From Sutcliffiella horikoshii (GTDB lineage Bacteria; Bacillota; Bacilli; Bacillales; Bacillaceae_I): DNA of 64,000 nucleotides. Shown piece after piece: positions 27,703 through 37,121 of the stretch. Position 1 is the stretch's first letter. Every line of letters starts with the position of its first letter. Where the stretch lies: NCBI RefSeq assembly GCF_021991925.1, contig NZ_RXZI01000003.1, positions 248,001 through 312,000 of the forward strand, read 5' to 3'. The notes beneath the pieces are model-generated. The model was not told where the DNA came from, made no database searches, and was given only the letters and a program-made list of their open reading frames with translations. Position numbers and translations under genes: made by a program.

Positions 27703-27867
27703 TATACTTGATTAAACCAAGTATTTCAATGTGGGTAAATATGTTTATAAGCCTTTACATCTTGCTTTTTATATGAAAACATAAGAAAATAAACATAATA
27801 GACACAATGATCACATGACATCTTATGTTCAGATAAAAAAAGAAAAAGGGAAGAAAGAGGGTCGAGA

Positions 27868-28323
27868 ATGACGAATCAAAATGAAGCAGTATTACAGGAC
27901 CAACAATTAGTGGCTGATATAGAAAAATCATTAAGATACATAGCGACTTTAGTAAAACAAAAAGGTCGCGAAATTCTGAGCAATTACACGATCACACCTC
28001 CTCAATTCGTTGCGTTGCAATGGTTACTGGAAGGTGGAGATATGACGATTGGTGAATTGTCCACGAAAATGTATTTGGCATGCAGTACGACTACAGACCT
28101 TGTAGACCGTATGGAAAAGAATGAACTTGTCCAGCGTGTAAAAGACCCGAACGATCGTCGTGTAGTGCGAATCCATCTGTTAGAAGAAGGAGAGCGCATT
28201 ATCGCAGAAGTGGTAAAAAAGCGTCAAGACTATTTGCAAAACATACTAAAGAACTATTCCAAAGATGAGATTTTCATGTTAGAAAAGTGTTTAGCACGTT
28301 TACATCTAGAAATGAAAGAATGA
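27868..28323 (+). CDS. MarR family transcriptional regulator
   Basis: A 151-residue MarR-type winged-helix regulator. The HTH and wing are clear in MTIGELSTKMYLACSTTTDL and DPNDRRVVRIHLLEEGERI. The stop is 9 bp from the racE start, so the two are co-transcribed as in B. subtilis (ysmB-racE). The ligand and targets are unknown; the operon suggests a link to peptidoglycan precursor supply, but that is inference. Confidence 0.9.
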   Translation: MTNQNEAVLQDQQLVADIEKSLRYIATLVKQKGREILSNYTITPPQFVALQWLLEGGDMTIGELSTKMYLACSTTTDLVDRMEKNELVQRVKDPNDRRVVRIHLLEEGERIIAEVVKKRQDYLQNILKNYSKDEIFMLEKCLARLHLEMKE

Positions 28324-28332
28324 GGGATTTAG

Positions 28333-29142
28333 TTGCAAAGACCAATTGGAGTTATTGATTCCGGAGTAGGAGGCCTGACGGTTGCGAAAGAAATCATGCG
28401 TCAGTTGCCGAAAGAGCGCATCATTTATCTGGGGGATACGGCTCGTTGTCCCTATGGACCAAGGCCTGTTGACGAAGTAAGGCTTTACACATGGGAAATG
28501 ACCAGGTATCTGTTGACCCACAATATCAAGATGCTCGTCATCGCTTGTAACACCGCCACCGCTGTTGTATTGGATGAGATAAGAGAACAATTGGACATTC
28601 CTGTTATAGGAGTGGTGGATCCTGGTGCCAGAACGGCGCTCAAGGTCACTTCAAATTATCAGGTAGGTGTCATTGGTACTGTCGGGACGATTAACAGTGG
28701 TGCCTATGCCAATGCACTGAGATCCATCAATAATGAAGTGCACGTGGAAAGCTTGGCTTGCCCGAACTTCGTGCCGTTAGTCGAAAGCGGGGATTTCGAA
28801 GGCGAGCGGGCCAGAGACATTGTTCAGGATACCTTACACCTTTTCAAGGGCTCAAAGATCGATACATTGATACTTGGATGTACCCATTATCCTTTATTGC
28901 GTTCGACAATCCAGGAAGTGATGGGGGAGGATATCGAGCTGATATGCTCTGGTGATGAAACGGCCCGTGAAGTTAGTACGATTCTCAATTTCAAAAAGCT
29001 TTTAAATAGAAGCCAATTAAAAGAAGAACACCAATTCTACACAACCGGCTCAAAGGATATGTTTGAAAAAATAGCAAGCAAACTGTTCGAGCAACCGATT
29101 GAAAATGTACAAACGATTGTACTGGATCCAATTGGAATTTAA
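28333..29142 (+). CDS. racE: Glutamate racemase
   Basis: Converts L- to D-glutamate for peptidoglycan. The 269-residue protein has the [10 protein letters not shown]-terminal motif, catalytic Cys72 in ACNTATA and Cys183 in LGCTHYPLL, plus [11 protein letters not shown]. The start is a TTG at 28333 with GAGGGAT upstream. It overlaps no gene but closely follows the marR-family gene. A terminator follows. Confidence 0.97.
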   Translation: MQRPIGVIDSGVGGLTVAKEIMRQLPKERIIYLGDTARCPYGPRPVDEVRLYTWEMTRYLLTHNIKMLVIACNTATAVVLDEIREQLDIPVIGVVDPGARTALKVTSNYQVGVIGTVGTINSGAYANALRSINNEVHVESLACPNFVPLVESGDFEGERARDIVQDTLHLFKGSKIDTLILGCTHYPLLRSTIQEVMGEDIELICSGDETAREVSTILNFKKLLNRSQLKEEHQFYTTGSKDMFEKIASKLFEQPIENVQTIVLDPIGI

Positions 29143-29157
29143 CAATAAAAAAGTAAG

Positions 29158-29195
29158 AAGCCACTTTATCCGAATAGGGTAGAGTGGCTTTTTTT
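29158..29195 (+). terminator. Terminator after racE
   Basis: AAGCCACTTTATCC and GGGTAGAGTGGCTT form a 14-bp stem with G-U pairs, followed by T residues. Confidence 0.88.
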
Positions 29196-29316
29196 GCCCT
29201 ACTCAAGGGAAAAACAGAAGCAAATTACAAATGGGACAAAACTTTTTCCAGAGCTCGGTCTATTTTTTGGAAAGCTCGTATATATATTAGTACAAACCGT
29301 CTTAGGAGGGAAACCT

Positions 29317-30399
29317 ATGTCTCATAAAAAAGTAAAAATGACCGCTGCTGCCGTGCTTGCTTCTTCTGTGCTTTTATCCGGATGTGGATTATTTGGAGGT
29401 GACGAGCAAGCGGGTTCGGAACAGGATATTCCGCAGGATATTTCTTATGTAGATGATGCAACAAATGAAAATGGTACAGAAAGTGATGTAACTGGGGAAG
29501 AAACGGATGGGGAAGAAGTTGTTTCCGAAAATGTCCAAAGAGAATTATACTTAATTGATAGCAATGGATATGTTGTTTCGCAAACGATGGAGTTGCCAAA
29601 AACAAACGAAGTGGCGAAACAGGCATTGGAATACTTAGTTGCCGGTGGGCCGGTGGATGCTATGCTGCCGAATGGGTTCCGTGCGGTTTTACCTGCTGGG
29701 ACGGAAGTGGATGTGAACCTTAAGGAAGACGGCACAATCGTTGCTGATTTCAATAATGAATTCATGAGCTATGATGCTGCAGATGAAGAGAAAATTCTTC
29801 AAGCAATCACATGGACACTCACTCAATTCAAAAATGTGGAAAAGGTCCAGATAATGGTGAATGGACATTTGCAAACGGTGATGCCTGTCAACAAAACCCC
29901 TATTGGGGAAGGGGTAAGCAGAGCCAATGGGATAAATTATGATACGGCAGAAGCTGTCGATCTGATGAGCTCGCGAGCCGTGACGCTTTACTTTATGGCA
30001 GAGAGCAATGATGGAGACCCATATTATGTTCCGGTCACAGCAAGATTGAGCTTAGAAGGAAAAGATAAGTTTGCTGCAATCGTGGAGGCGCTTATCAAAG
30101 GTCCAGCGCATAACTCCGGCTTAACAAATGACTTAAGCAATGAAATTGCCTTGCTCGATGATCCGGTAATGGAAGATGGTAATTTAGTGCTGAATTTCAA
30201 TGAAGCGATTTTAGGTCTTGAGGGGCGTATAGTGTCCAAGTCAATTGTTGACTCCTTGGTACTCACTTTGACCGAGCAGACAGGTGTGGAGAGCATTGCC
30301 ATCACGGTGGATGGGGAAGGCGACCTTATGGCGACAGATGGAACGAACATCTCTGAACCTGTGACACGTCCTGAAAAAGTAAACACGGGCAGGTTTTAA
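29317..30399 (+). CDS. gerM: Germination/sporulation lipoprotein GerM
   Basis: A 360-residue lipoprotein needed for efficient engulfment and germination in B. subtilis. A signal peptide ends in the lipobox LLSGC (Cys23), followed by an acidic low-complexity linker (about 28-70) and two GerMN domains (about 75-200 and 220-345), each with a D-F-N pattern (TIVADFNNEF, NLVLNFNEAI). ATG 29317 follows GGAGGG; the open frame back to 29194 would bury the signal peptide. Confidence 0.93.
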   Translation: MSHKKVKMTAAAVLASSVLLSGCGLFGGDEQAGSEQDIPQDISYVDDATNENGTESDVTGEETDGEEVVSENVQRELYLIDSNGYVVSQTMELPKTNEVAKQALEYLVAGGPVDAMLPNGFRAVLPAGTEVDVNLKEDGTIVADFNNEFMSYDAADEEKILQAITWTLTQFKNVEKVQIMVNGHLQTVMPVNKTPIGEGVSRANGINYDTAEAVDLMSSRAVTLYFMAESNDGDPYYVPVTARLSLEGKDKFAAIVEALIKGPAHNSGLTNDLSNEIALLDDPVMEDGNLVLNFNEAILGLEGRIVSKSIVDSLVLTLTEQTGVESIAITVDGEGDLMATDGTNISEPVTRPEKVNTGRF

Positions 30400-30431
30400 C
30401 GTGTAAAATTTGATATACTAATAATAGAACC

Positions 30432-30467
30432 AAGAAGAGGTGAAAAACTGCCTCTTCTTTCTTTTTA
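30432..30467 (+). terminator. Terminator after gerM
   Basis: AAGAAGAGG and CCTCTTCTT pair around TGAAAAACTG, then TCTTTTT. It precedes rph by about 30 bases. Confidence 0.85.
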
Positions 30468-30497
30468 TACATATAGCGACAAAAGGAGTTTGTTAGA

Positions 30498-31259
30498 ATG
30501 TCCAGATCAGATGGAAGAGTACCAAATCAAATCAGAACAGTGGAAATCATCACGAATTACATCACCCATCCTGAGGGATCGGTTTTAATTTGTGTAGGAA
30601 ATACAAAAGTAATCTGTTCAGGCACGATAGAAGACAGGGTTCCACCTTTTATGCGCGGTGGGGGAAAAGGATGGATTACAGCGGAATATTCCATGCTTCC
30701 AAGGGCAACGGAGAAAAGGACCATGCGGGAGTCCACAAAGGGCAAGGTGACAGGCAGAACAATGGAAATCCAACGTCTGATAGGGCGAGCGCTACGGTCG
30801 GTTGTGGAACTGGATAAAATAGGTGAAAAAACGATTTGGATAGACTGTGATGTCATCCAAGCGGATGGGGGAACAAGAACGGCTTCCATTACAGGGGCGT
30901 TTGTGGCAATGGTCCTTGCCTTTCAAAAGTTGGTGGAATCAAAGAAGATTCCCAATCTTCCAGTGACAGACTATTTGGCAGCTACTTCTGTTGGAGTAAT
31001 GGAGAATGGTGAGCCGTTGCTTGATTTGAATTACATAGAAGATTCCAATGCACAAGTTGATATGAACGTCATCATGACGGGTTCCTTGGATTTAGTGGAA
31101 TTACAAGGGACAGGAGAAGAAGCAACATTTACTAGAAAACAACTGAATGAATTGTTGGATTTGGCAGAAGAAGGAGTCCTTTATTTGGTGGAGGAACAAA
31201 AAAAGGCATTAGGAGCTTTAGCTGATAGTATCAGTGCAAAAGGAAAAGGAGAAAACTAA
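30498..31259 (+). CDS. rph: Ribonuclease PH
   Basis: Phosphorolytic 3'-5' exoribonuclease that trims tRNA 3' ends. The 253-residue protein has the family start [53 protein letters not shown] and [21 protein letters not shown] (catalytic Asp). The next gene begins one base after its stop, so rph, rdgB and ysnB form an operon. Confidence 0.97.
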   Translation: MSRSDGRVPNQIRTVEIITNYITHPEGSVLICVGNTKVICSGTIEDRVPPFMRGGGKGWITAEYSMLPRATEKRTMRESTKGKVTGRTMEIQRLIGRALRSVVELDKIGEKTIWIDCDVIQADGGTRTASITGAFVAMVLAFQKLVESKKIPNLPVTDYLAATSVGVMENGEPLLDLNYIEDSNAQVDMNVIMTGSLDLVELQGTGEEATFTRKQLNELLDLAEEGVLYLVEEQKKALGALADSISAKGKGEN

Positions 31260-31260
31260 A

Positions 31261-31863
31261 ATGACCGAAATTATTATAGCAACCAATAATCCTGGGAAAG
31301 TAAAAGATTTTAAAGTGATTTTGGAACCTAAAGGATTTATGGTGAAATCCCTTGCTGATTTCCCTCACATCCCAGACGTAGAGGAAACGGGAACCACCTT
31401 TGAAGAGAATGCATTACTAAAGGCGGAGGCGGTTTCCACACATCTTGGTAAAATAGTGCTTGCAGATGATTCCGGCCTTGAGGTGGATGCACTGAATGGA
31501 GAGCCTGGTGTGTATTCCGCTCGCTATGCGGGTATGGATAAAGATGATAGAAAAAACATCCAAAAGGTGCTTGAAAGACTGCAAGGAATACCTGAAAAAA
31601 AGCGTACGGCTCGATTTGTATGTGTATTGGCAGTAGTCGATCCAGCTGGGGAAAGGTTTACCGTTCGTGGCACGTGTGAAGGTACCATCGCTTTTGAACC
31701 TGTAGGGGATAACGGCTTTGGCTATGATCCGATTTTTTATGTGGAAGAGAAACAGAGGACGATGGCCCAACTTTCCAAAGAAGAAAAGAGTGAAATCAGT
31801 CACAGAGGAAATGCCATCAGTCAGTTGACTAATCAGTGGGAGATGCTCTCCCGCAAAAACTAG
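31261..31863 (+). CDS. rdgB: XTP/dITP diphosphatase (RdgB/HAM1 family)
   Basis: Hydrolyses non-canonical purine nucleoside triphosphates to keep them out of DNA and RNA. The 200-residue protein has the HAM1 signature IATNNPGKVKDF at its start, TFEENALLKAEAV, LADDSGLEVDAL and NGFGYDPIFYV. ATG 31261 lies two bases after the rph stop; the frame is open upstream inside rph. Known as ysnA in B. subtilis. Confidence 0.96.
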   Translation: MTEIIIATNNPGKVKDFKVILEPKGFMVKSLADFPHIPDVEETGTTFEENALLKAEAVSTHLGKIVLADDSGLEVDALNGEPGVYSARYAGMDKDDRKNIQKVLERLQGIPEKKRTARFVCVLAVVDPAGERFTVRGTCEGTIAFEPVGDNGFGYDPIFYVEEKQRTMAQLSKEEKSEISHRGNAISQLTNQWEMLSRKN

Positions 31864-31873
31864 GAGTGGAAGC

Positions 31874-32377
31874 ATGAAAGTTTTAATTGTTAGTGACAAT
31901 CATGGACAAGCAGAGATACTTCGGCAAATAAAGGCCCGTCATCAAGGGGAAGTGGACCTTTTCATCCATTGTGGTGATTCTGAACTCCCATCGACATGTG
32001 AAGAAATGAAAGGCTTTTATGGTGTAAGGGGAAACTGCGATTATGATGATGATTATCCTCAACAATTAACCAAGGAATTTTCCAACAACCGACTTTTTGC
32101 TACACATGGACATCTTTATCAAGTGAAGTCTTCTTTACTGCCATTAAAATATGCAGCAGAAGAAGAGGAAGCGAATATTGTTTGCTTCGGACATTCGCAT
32201 ATTGCCGGTGCCGAGTTTCTGGATGGAATCCTATTTATTAATCCGGGTAGCATAGAGCTTCCCCGAATGACACGCAACAAGACCTATGCTATACTAGACA
32301 TAAAAGACAGCACTTATTTTGTACACTACTATAATGAAAAGGGAGAAAAACTTTCTTCCCATACGTTTGAGAAGTGA
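31874..32377 (+). CDS. ysnB: Metallophosphoesterase (YsnB/YfcE family)
   Basis: A 167-residue calcineurin-like phosphoesterase of the MJ0936/YfcE type. Metal-binding motifs are visible: VSDNHG (6-11), HCGDSE, RGNCD, THGHLY and GHSHIAG. Ten bases separate it from rdgB. Substrate unknown, probably a cyclic or phosphodiester nucleotide. A terminator follows. Confidence 0.92.
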   Translation: MKVLIVSDNHGQAEILRQIKARHQGEVDLFIHCGDSELPSTCEEMKGFYGVRGNCDYDDDYPQQLTKEFSNNRLFATHGHLYQVKSSLLPLKYAAEEEEANIVCFGHSHIAGAEFLDGILFINPGSIELPRMTRNKTYAILDIKDSTYFVHYYNEKGEKLSSHTFEK

Positions 32378-32378
32378 C

Positions 32379-32406
32379 AAGGGAGAGGTTTACCCTCTCT
32401 CTTTAC
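32379..32406 (+). terminator. Terminator after ysnB
   Basis: AAGGGAGAGG and CCTCTCTCTT pair over a short loop and run into TTT. Confidence 0.7.
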
Positions 32407-32444
32407 TTGAATCAAAATTATTTGAGAAAAGTTTTTAAAAAGTG

Positions 32445-32473
32445 TTGACTTTGATTTATGTATCTCATATAAT
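32445..32473 (+). promoter_or_regulatory. Strong promoter upstream of the tRNA region
   Basis: TTGACT (32445-32450), exactly 17 bases, then a perfect TATAAT (32468-32473). It lies upstream of both the broken tRNA copy and the intact tRNA-Arg, with no other obvious promoter between them. Confidence 0.88.
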
Positions 32474-32540
32474 AAATCTTGTCGCTGATGATAATTAGTA
32501 AATATTTCTTATCGGGGAATACATAGCAAGCAAGCTTTTA

Positions 32541-32566
32541 TCCCAGTAGCTCAGTTGGATAGAGCA
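32541..32566 (+). pseudogene. 5' fragment of tRNA-Arg
   Basis: 26 bases are identical to positions 2-27 of the intact tRNA at 32687, covering acceptor 5' strand and D arm (TAGCTCAGTTGGATAGAGCA). The match stops at the anticodon stem; no T arm follows. Upstream bases are also shared (ATAGCAAGC, then a TTTTAT tract), so a segment including the tRNA 5' half was duplicated. Confidence 0.9.
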
Positions 32567-32658
32567 CGATCGAATACGCTACCTGATTAAACCTCAGCGT
32601 ACCGATTTTGAAAACTTCCTGAGTTATCTTCCAAGCAAAATCGGGACGACGGTATTCC
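32567..32658 (+). other. Folded insert between tRNA fragment and tRNA-Arg
   Basis: About 90 bases with nested complementarity: GAATAC (32572) pairs GTATTC (32652); inside are TACGCT (32575) / AGCGTA (32596) and CCGATTTTG (32602) / CAAAATCGG (32636), the latter with a further AACT / AGTT at its tip. The first two helices share bases and cannot both form fully. No coding frame and no known RNA family recognised. It is probably transcribed from the promoter at 32445. Confidence 0.55.
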
Positions 32659-32686
32659 AGAATATAGCAAGCCTTATTTTTATATT

Positions 32687-32763
32687 GTCCCAGTAGCTCA
32701 GTTGGATAGAGCAACGGCCTTCTAAGCCGTGTGTCGGGGGTTCGAATCCCTCCTGGGACGCCA
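32687..32763 (+). tRNA. tRNA-Arg (anticodon UCU)
   Basis: Complete cloverleaf: acceptor GTCCCAG / CTGGGAC, D arm AGCTCAGTTGGATAGAGC, anticodon stem ACGGC / GCCGT with loop CTTCTAA (anticodon TCT, reads AGA/AGG), T arm GGGGGTTCGAATCCCTC, discriminator G and encoded CCA. Confidence 0.97.
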
Positions 32764-32778
32764 TTTTACCTAAAGAAC

Positions 32779-32850
32779 ACCATGTGCATTTTTATGAATA
32801 CTCTTAAAAAGAGTGTTGATAAAAATGATTGCATGGTTTTTTGTTTTTTT
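32779..32850 (+). terminator. Long terminator after tRNA-Arg
   Basis: ACCATG, CATTTTTAT and ACTCTT pair with AAGAGT, ATAAAAATG and CATGGT respectively, giving an extended hairpin of about 60 bases with small internal loops, then TTTTTTGTTTTTTT. Confidence 0.85.
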
Positions 32851-32960
32851 ATCTATCATCATTAAACATAACCATACCTCCTTTCACTTGTGCTCCCCTC
32901 CAAACACTGATAAACTTGTTTCAAATATTTCCACAATAAAAATAGGACGGCTACATACAT

Positions 32961-33974
32961 ATGAAAAAACCAAAAAAGATAGTTGAATTTCCCAATCTAA
33001 AACAGAGGCTGTTGGAAAAAGCGATGCAAACCATGAAAGAGAAAAAGTTCTCTGAGGCATTAGAGCTTTTTGAACAGGCTCGAGAAAATGATTATGCCTA
33101 TGCCGAAGTTGAACTTGGGATGGTTGTTTGCTTTATGGAACTCGGTCAACTCACAGAGGCAAAGAATCGTTGCAAGAAAATGTTGCGTGAGGATATCGGC
33201 GATTATTTTCATGTGCTTCAAATATACATAACCATACTGATTCAATTAAAAGAGTATGCAGAAGTCAAACTGACAATAGAAGCAATCCTCGAAGAAGATA
33301 AATTGCCCGCTCAGTATGCGCAAAATTTTTATCAGCTCTTGGAATTTGCCAGAAAAATGCTCCCTTCAGAAGACTCGTCACAGATTGAGCCAGACTACGG
33401 TCAAGCAAATGACCAAGAAGATGAGGTTTTTTTGTTACATGAAGGGACGATTCAAAAACAATATGAGTTGATTCAGATGTTTAAGCACCGTAACATACGC
33501 CCACTCATCCCTGATATTCAGAAATACTTAGTAGACGAACTAAAGCATCCGGTCCTGAAAACGTTCTTGCTTCATATTCTTATAGAACAGGGCTGGGACA
33601 AGGAAACAGAAGTGCATAAAATGGGGCAACGGATCACCATCGTTCCGACTGATTTAATGAGCGGTGAAGAGGATCCTTTCTTAAACAAGATCATATCCAT
33701 CTTGGAAGACAAAGTGGAAAGTGATAATCCATCTCTTTTTGAAGGGTTAAAAGAAATGCTGGTCCGTATTCATACTGTACAATTCCCATTCCCTTTCACA
33801 CCGGAGAAACCAGAAGTATGGGCGGCTGGGCTGCATAGTGCGGGTGTAGAGCTATTTGGTTTAGGTGTGGCAGATGAGGAGCTGGCAGAGGAATATGATG
33901 TGTCTGCATTGGAAATAAAATCTGCGGTACGGGAGATCAATAAGCTTGAAGATTTTTCATATTTACGATTATAA
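32961..33974 (+). CDS. ysoA: TPR-repeat protein (YsoA-like)
   Basis: A 337-residue cytoplasmic protein with at least two tetratricopeptide-like helical hairpins (EKKFSEALELFEQARENDYA at about 28-47, then LGQLTEAKNRCKKML). The C-terminal half is alpha-helical and ends in a segment resembling DUF3196-type chaperone-linked TPR proteins. The location directly before tig matches ysoA of B. subtilis. Function unknown; scaffold or chaperone assistance is inference. Confidence 0.75.
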   Translation: MKKPKKIVEFPNLKQRLLEKAMQTMKEKKFSEALELFEQARENDYAYAEVELGMVVCFMELGQLTEAKNRCKKMLREDIGDYFHVLQIYITILIQLKEYAEVKLTIEAILEEDKLPAQYAQNFYQLLEFARKMLPSEDSSQIEPDYGQANDQEDEVFLLHEGTIQKQYELIQMFKHRNIRPLIPDIQKYLVDELKHPVLKTFLLHILIEQGWDKETEVHKMGQRITIVPTDLMSGEEDPFLNKIISILEDKVESDNPSLFEGLKEMLVRIHTVQFPFPFTPEKPEVWAAGLHSAGVELFGLGVADEELAEEYDVSALEIKSAVREINKLEDFSYLRL

Positions 33975-33983
33975 GGCTATGTG

Positions 33984-34011
33984 TTGAACTCGCCGTGGAT
34001 TATGTTATAAT
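33984..34011 (+). promoter_or_regulatory. tig promoter
   Basis: TTGAAC (33984-33989), 16 bases, TATAAT (34006-34011) with an extended TG one base before it. The leader to the tig ATG would be about 175 bases and includes a small hairpin AACCAC-CATGT-GTGGTT near 34110. Confidence 0.75.
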
Positions 34012-34190
34012 GTAAGGGTTGTAAACTGTATATACGATATAGGCTCTTAGGTTACCTCTTGTTTAAGGGGTGTTTAAGACTGTGTACTTGCAGCAAATTG
34101 TAGAAAACAACAACCACCATGTGTGGTTCATCAGAATGGATAGTGTCCGAAACATTATCTTTTTTGAAAATAGATGTTGGAGGGAAAATT

Positions 34191-35477
34191 ATGTCTGCTA
34201 AATGGGAAAAATTAGAAGGTAATCAAGGCGTATTAACGGTTGAAGTGGATGCTGACACTGTTAACAAAGGTCTTGACGCTGCATTCAAAAAAGTAGTAAC
34301 GAAAGTAAACGTACCAGGTTTCCGTAAAGGGAAAATTCCTCGTGGAATGTTCGAACAACGTTTTGGTGTAGAATCCCTATACCAAGATGCTCTTGATATC
34401 ATTCTTCCAACTGCATACTCTAACGCAGTTGTTGAAACTGGAATCGAGCCAGTTGATCAACCAGAAATCGACATCGAAACAATCGCTAAAAACGAAAAGC
34501 TTGTATTCACTGCTAAAGTTATTGTGAAGCCTGAAGTTAAACTTGGCGAATACAAAGGATTAGAAGTGGAGCGTTTAGACGATAACGTGACGGACGAAGA
34601 CGTGGAAGCTGACTTGAAAGGCCTTCAAGAGCGTCAAGCTGAGCTTGTTGTGAAAGAAGAAGGAACTGTAGAGAACGGCGATACAGTGGTTATGGACTTT
34701 GAAGGATTCGTTAACGGCGAAGCATTCGAAGGTGGAAAAGCGGAGAACTATTCTTTAGAAATCGGATCTAACACGTTCATTCCAGGTTTCGAAGAGCAAT
34801 TAGTAGGACTTGCAGCTGGAGCGGAGAAAGAAGTAGAAGTTTCTTTCCCTGAAGAGTACCACGCTGAAGAGCTTGCTGGTAAGCCTGCAGTGTTCAAAGT
34901 GACTGTACACGAAATCAAAACAAAAGAACTTCCTGCACTTGACGATGAGTTCGCAAAAGATGTAGACGAAGAAGTTGAAACGCTTGAAGAGCTTAAAGCT
35001 AAAACTAAAGCTCGCCTTGAAGAAGCGAAGAAAACAGAAGCTGACAACCACCTACGCGACACGCTAGTGGACAAAGCTGCTGCTAACGCAGAAGTGGAAG
35101 TTCCTGAAGCAATGGTGAAAACTGAAACAGATCGCATGGTTCGTGAATTCGAACAACGTCTTCAAATGCAAGGAATGAACATGGAGCTTTACTTCCAGTT
35201 CTCCGGTCAAGATGAAGAAGCTCTTCGCACTCAAATGAAAGAAGATGCAGAAAAGCGTGTGAAAATGAACCTTACGCTTGAAGCAATCTCCAAAGCTGAA
35301 AACATCGAAGTAACAGATGAAGAAGCAAACGAAGAAATCGAAAAAATGGCTGGCATGTACAACATGTCTGTTGACCAAATCAAGCAAGCATTAGGCAGCT
35401 TGGAAGGTCTTAAAGAAGACTTGAAAATCAGAAAAGCAATTGATTTCCTTGTAGAAAACAGCAAAGATGTTGCATAA
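34191..35477 (+). CDS. tig: Trigger factor
   Basis: Ribosome-bound chaperone and peptidyl-prolyl isomerase. The 428-residue protein has the N-terminal ribosome-docking signature [17 protein letters not shown], an FKBP-type PPIase domain (about 160-245, [29 protein letters not shown]) and the helical C-terminal cradle. ATG 34191 follows TTGGAGGG. Codon use appears biased, as in highly expressed genes (many GAA, AAA, GCT). The frame is open to 34119, but the ribosome-binding site fixes the start. Confidence 0.96.
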   Translation: MSAKWEKLEGNQGVLTVEVDADTVNKGLDAAFKKVVTKVNVPGFRKGKIPRGMFEQRFGVESLYQDALDIILPTAYSNAVVETGIEPVDQPEIDIETIAKNEKLVFTAKVIVKPEVKLGEYKGLEVERLDDNVTDEDVEADLKGLQERQAELVVKEEGTVENGDTVVMDFEGFVNGEAFEGGKAENYSLEIGSNTFIPGFEEQLVGLAAGAEKEVEVSFPEEYHAEELAGKPAVFKVTVHEIKTKELPALDDEFAKDVDEEVETLEELKAKTKARLEEAKKTEADNHLRDTLVDKAAANAEVEVPEAMVKTETDRMVREFEQRLQMQGMNMELYFQFSGQDEEALRTQMKEDAEKRVKMNLTLEAISKAENIEVTDEEANEEIEKMAGMYNMSVDQIKQALGSLEGLKEDLKIRKAIDFLVENSKDVA

Positions 35478-35490
35478 TAGAGTTTAAGAG

Positions 35491-35520
35491 ACAAGGCGCG
35501 ACTTGATCGTGCCTTGTTTT
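35491..35520 (+). terminator. Terminator after tig
   Basis: ACAAGGC and GCCTTGT close a stem continued by GCGA / TCGT, followed by TTTTG. Confidence 0.8.
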
Positions 35521-35785
35521 GTACCATCTAGACCTTTTTAAAAGTAAAGTTTTCCGCTTTTTCCATTCATCACTGTGTTAGTAAAATGGATTCATGGATA
35601 CAATAGTACGGACCCATCTTCTAAAATATCCATACATAACCAAAGTATTATTATTAGAAATGTTAGGCTAAAATGTGGTAAAATGCAGTACATAACTATT
35701 TTTTTAAAAGTGATGAGATTTTCTCATTTTTTAGGAAACCAGCCGATGGATGGGAAAAGAGAGAAATGATAAGGGGTGAAACAAT

Positions 35786-37054
35786 TTGTTTAAATTTAAT
35801 GACGAAAAAGGACAATTAAAGTGTTCTTTCTGTGGAAAGACACAAGATCAAGTTCGTAAACTTGTAGCAGGTCCAGGCGTATACATATGTGATGAATGTA
35901 TTGAACTTTGTACGGAAATCGTAGAAGAAGAGTTGGGTACAGAGGAAGAAGTAGAATTTAAAGACGTTCCAAAACCTAAAGAAATTCGCGATATTTTAGA
36001 CGAATATGTTATTGGTCAGGAGTCTGCGAAGAAATCTTTATCTGTAGCGGTTTATAACCACTACAAGCGTATTAACTCCAACAGTAAGATTGATGATGTA
36101 GAGCTTGCGAAGAGTAATATTGCTATGATCGGACCAACTGGTAGCGGGAAAACTTTACTTGCTCAGACACTTGCAAGAATTCTGAATGTGCCATTTGCCA
36201 TTGCGGATGCTACTTCCTTAACAGAAGCTGGTTATGTTGGGGAAGATGTAGAAAACATTCTATTAAAGCTGATACAAGCTGCTGATTATGATGTGGAAAA
36301 AGCCGAAAAAGGAATCATCTACATCGATGAAATTGATAAGGTAGCTCGTAAATCTGAAAATCCGTCCATCACTCGTGATGTTTCTGGTGAAGGTGTTCAG
36401 CAGGCGCTATTGAAAATTCTTGAAGGTACGGTTGCAAGCGTTCCTCCTCAAGGTGGTCGTAAGCACCCACATCAAGAATTTATCCAAATTGATACGACGA
36501 ACATCCTATTTATCTGCGGTGGTGCATTTGATGGGATCGAACAGATCATCAAACGCCGTCTAGGTAAGAAAGTTATCGGCTTCGGCACTGCTGAAACAAA
36601 AGCGGATGACTTGGAGCAAAAAGAATTGCTTGGAAAAGTATTGCCGGAAGATTTACTTCGTTTCGGTTTGATTCCAGAATTCATCGGGCGTCTTCCTGTT
36701 ACAGCGAGCTTAATGCCGCTTGATGAGGATGCATTGATTGAAATCCTTACAAAGCCTAAAAATGCACTTGTGAAACAATATCAAAAAATGCTTGATCTTG
36801 ATAATGTGGAACTTGAGTTTGAAGAAGGCGCATTATCTGAGATTGCGAAAAAAGCGATCGAAAGAAAAACTGGGGCACGTGGATTGCGATCTATCATTGA
36901 GGGACTTATGCTTGATGTCATGTATGAGCTTCCTTCTCGTGAGGATATCAAGAAATGTGTGATAACTGCTGAAACGGTTGCGGATAATGTTGCACCAAAA
37001 TTAATTTTAGACGATGGGTCTGAGTTGAAAGAAGACGAAAAGACTTCCGCATAA
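35786..37054 (+). CDS. clpX: ATP-dependent Clp protease ATP-binding subunit ClpX
   Basis: AAA+ unfoldase feeding ClpP. The 422-residue protein starts with the zinc-binding domain ([10 protein letters not shown] and CDECIELC), followed by Walker A GPTGSGKT (about 116-123), Walker [13 protein letters not shown], pore loop GYVGED and the IGF-type ClpP-binding loop as VIGFGTAE. The start is a TTG at 35786 behind AAGGGGTG. Order tig-clpX-lonB-lonA as in B. subtilis. Confidence 0.97.
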   Translation: MFKFNDEKGQLKCSFCGKTQDQVRKLVAGPGVYICDECIELCTEIVEEELGTEEEVEFKDVPKPKEIRDILDEYVIGQESAKKSLSVAVYNHYKRINSNSKIDDVELAKSNIAMIGPTGSGKTLLAQTLARILNVPFAIADATSLTEAGYVGEDVENILLKLIQAADYDVEKAEKGIIYIDEIDKVARKSENPSITRDVSGEGVQQALLKILEGTVASVPPQGGRKHPHQEFIQIDTTNILFICGGAFDGIEQIIKRRLGKKVIGFGTAETKADDLEQKELLGKVLPEDLLRFGLIPEFIGRLPVTASLMPLDEDALIEILTKPKNALVKQYQKMLDLDNVELEFEEGALSEIAKKAIERKTGARGLRSIIEGLMLDVMYELPSREDIKKCVITAETVADNVAPKLILDDGSELKEDEKTSA

Positions 37055-37064
37055 TATGAACGAC

Positions 37065-37099
37065 AAAGAGCACTTTCCTTAATGGGAGAGTGCTCTTTT
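37065..37099. terminator. Bidirectional terminator between clpX and the convergent gene
   Basis: AAAGAGCACTTTCC and GGGAGAGTGCTCTTTT form a 13-bp stem with tails on both sides. Confidence 0.85.
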
Positions 37100-37121
37100 G
37101 CGTTTGGTGGTTCGTTTGCTA

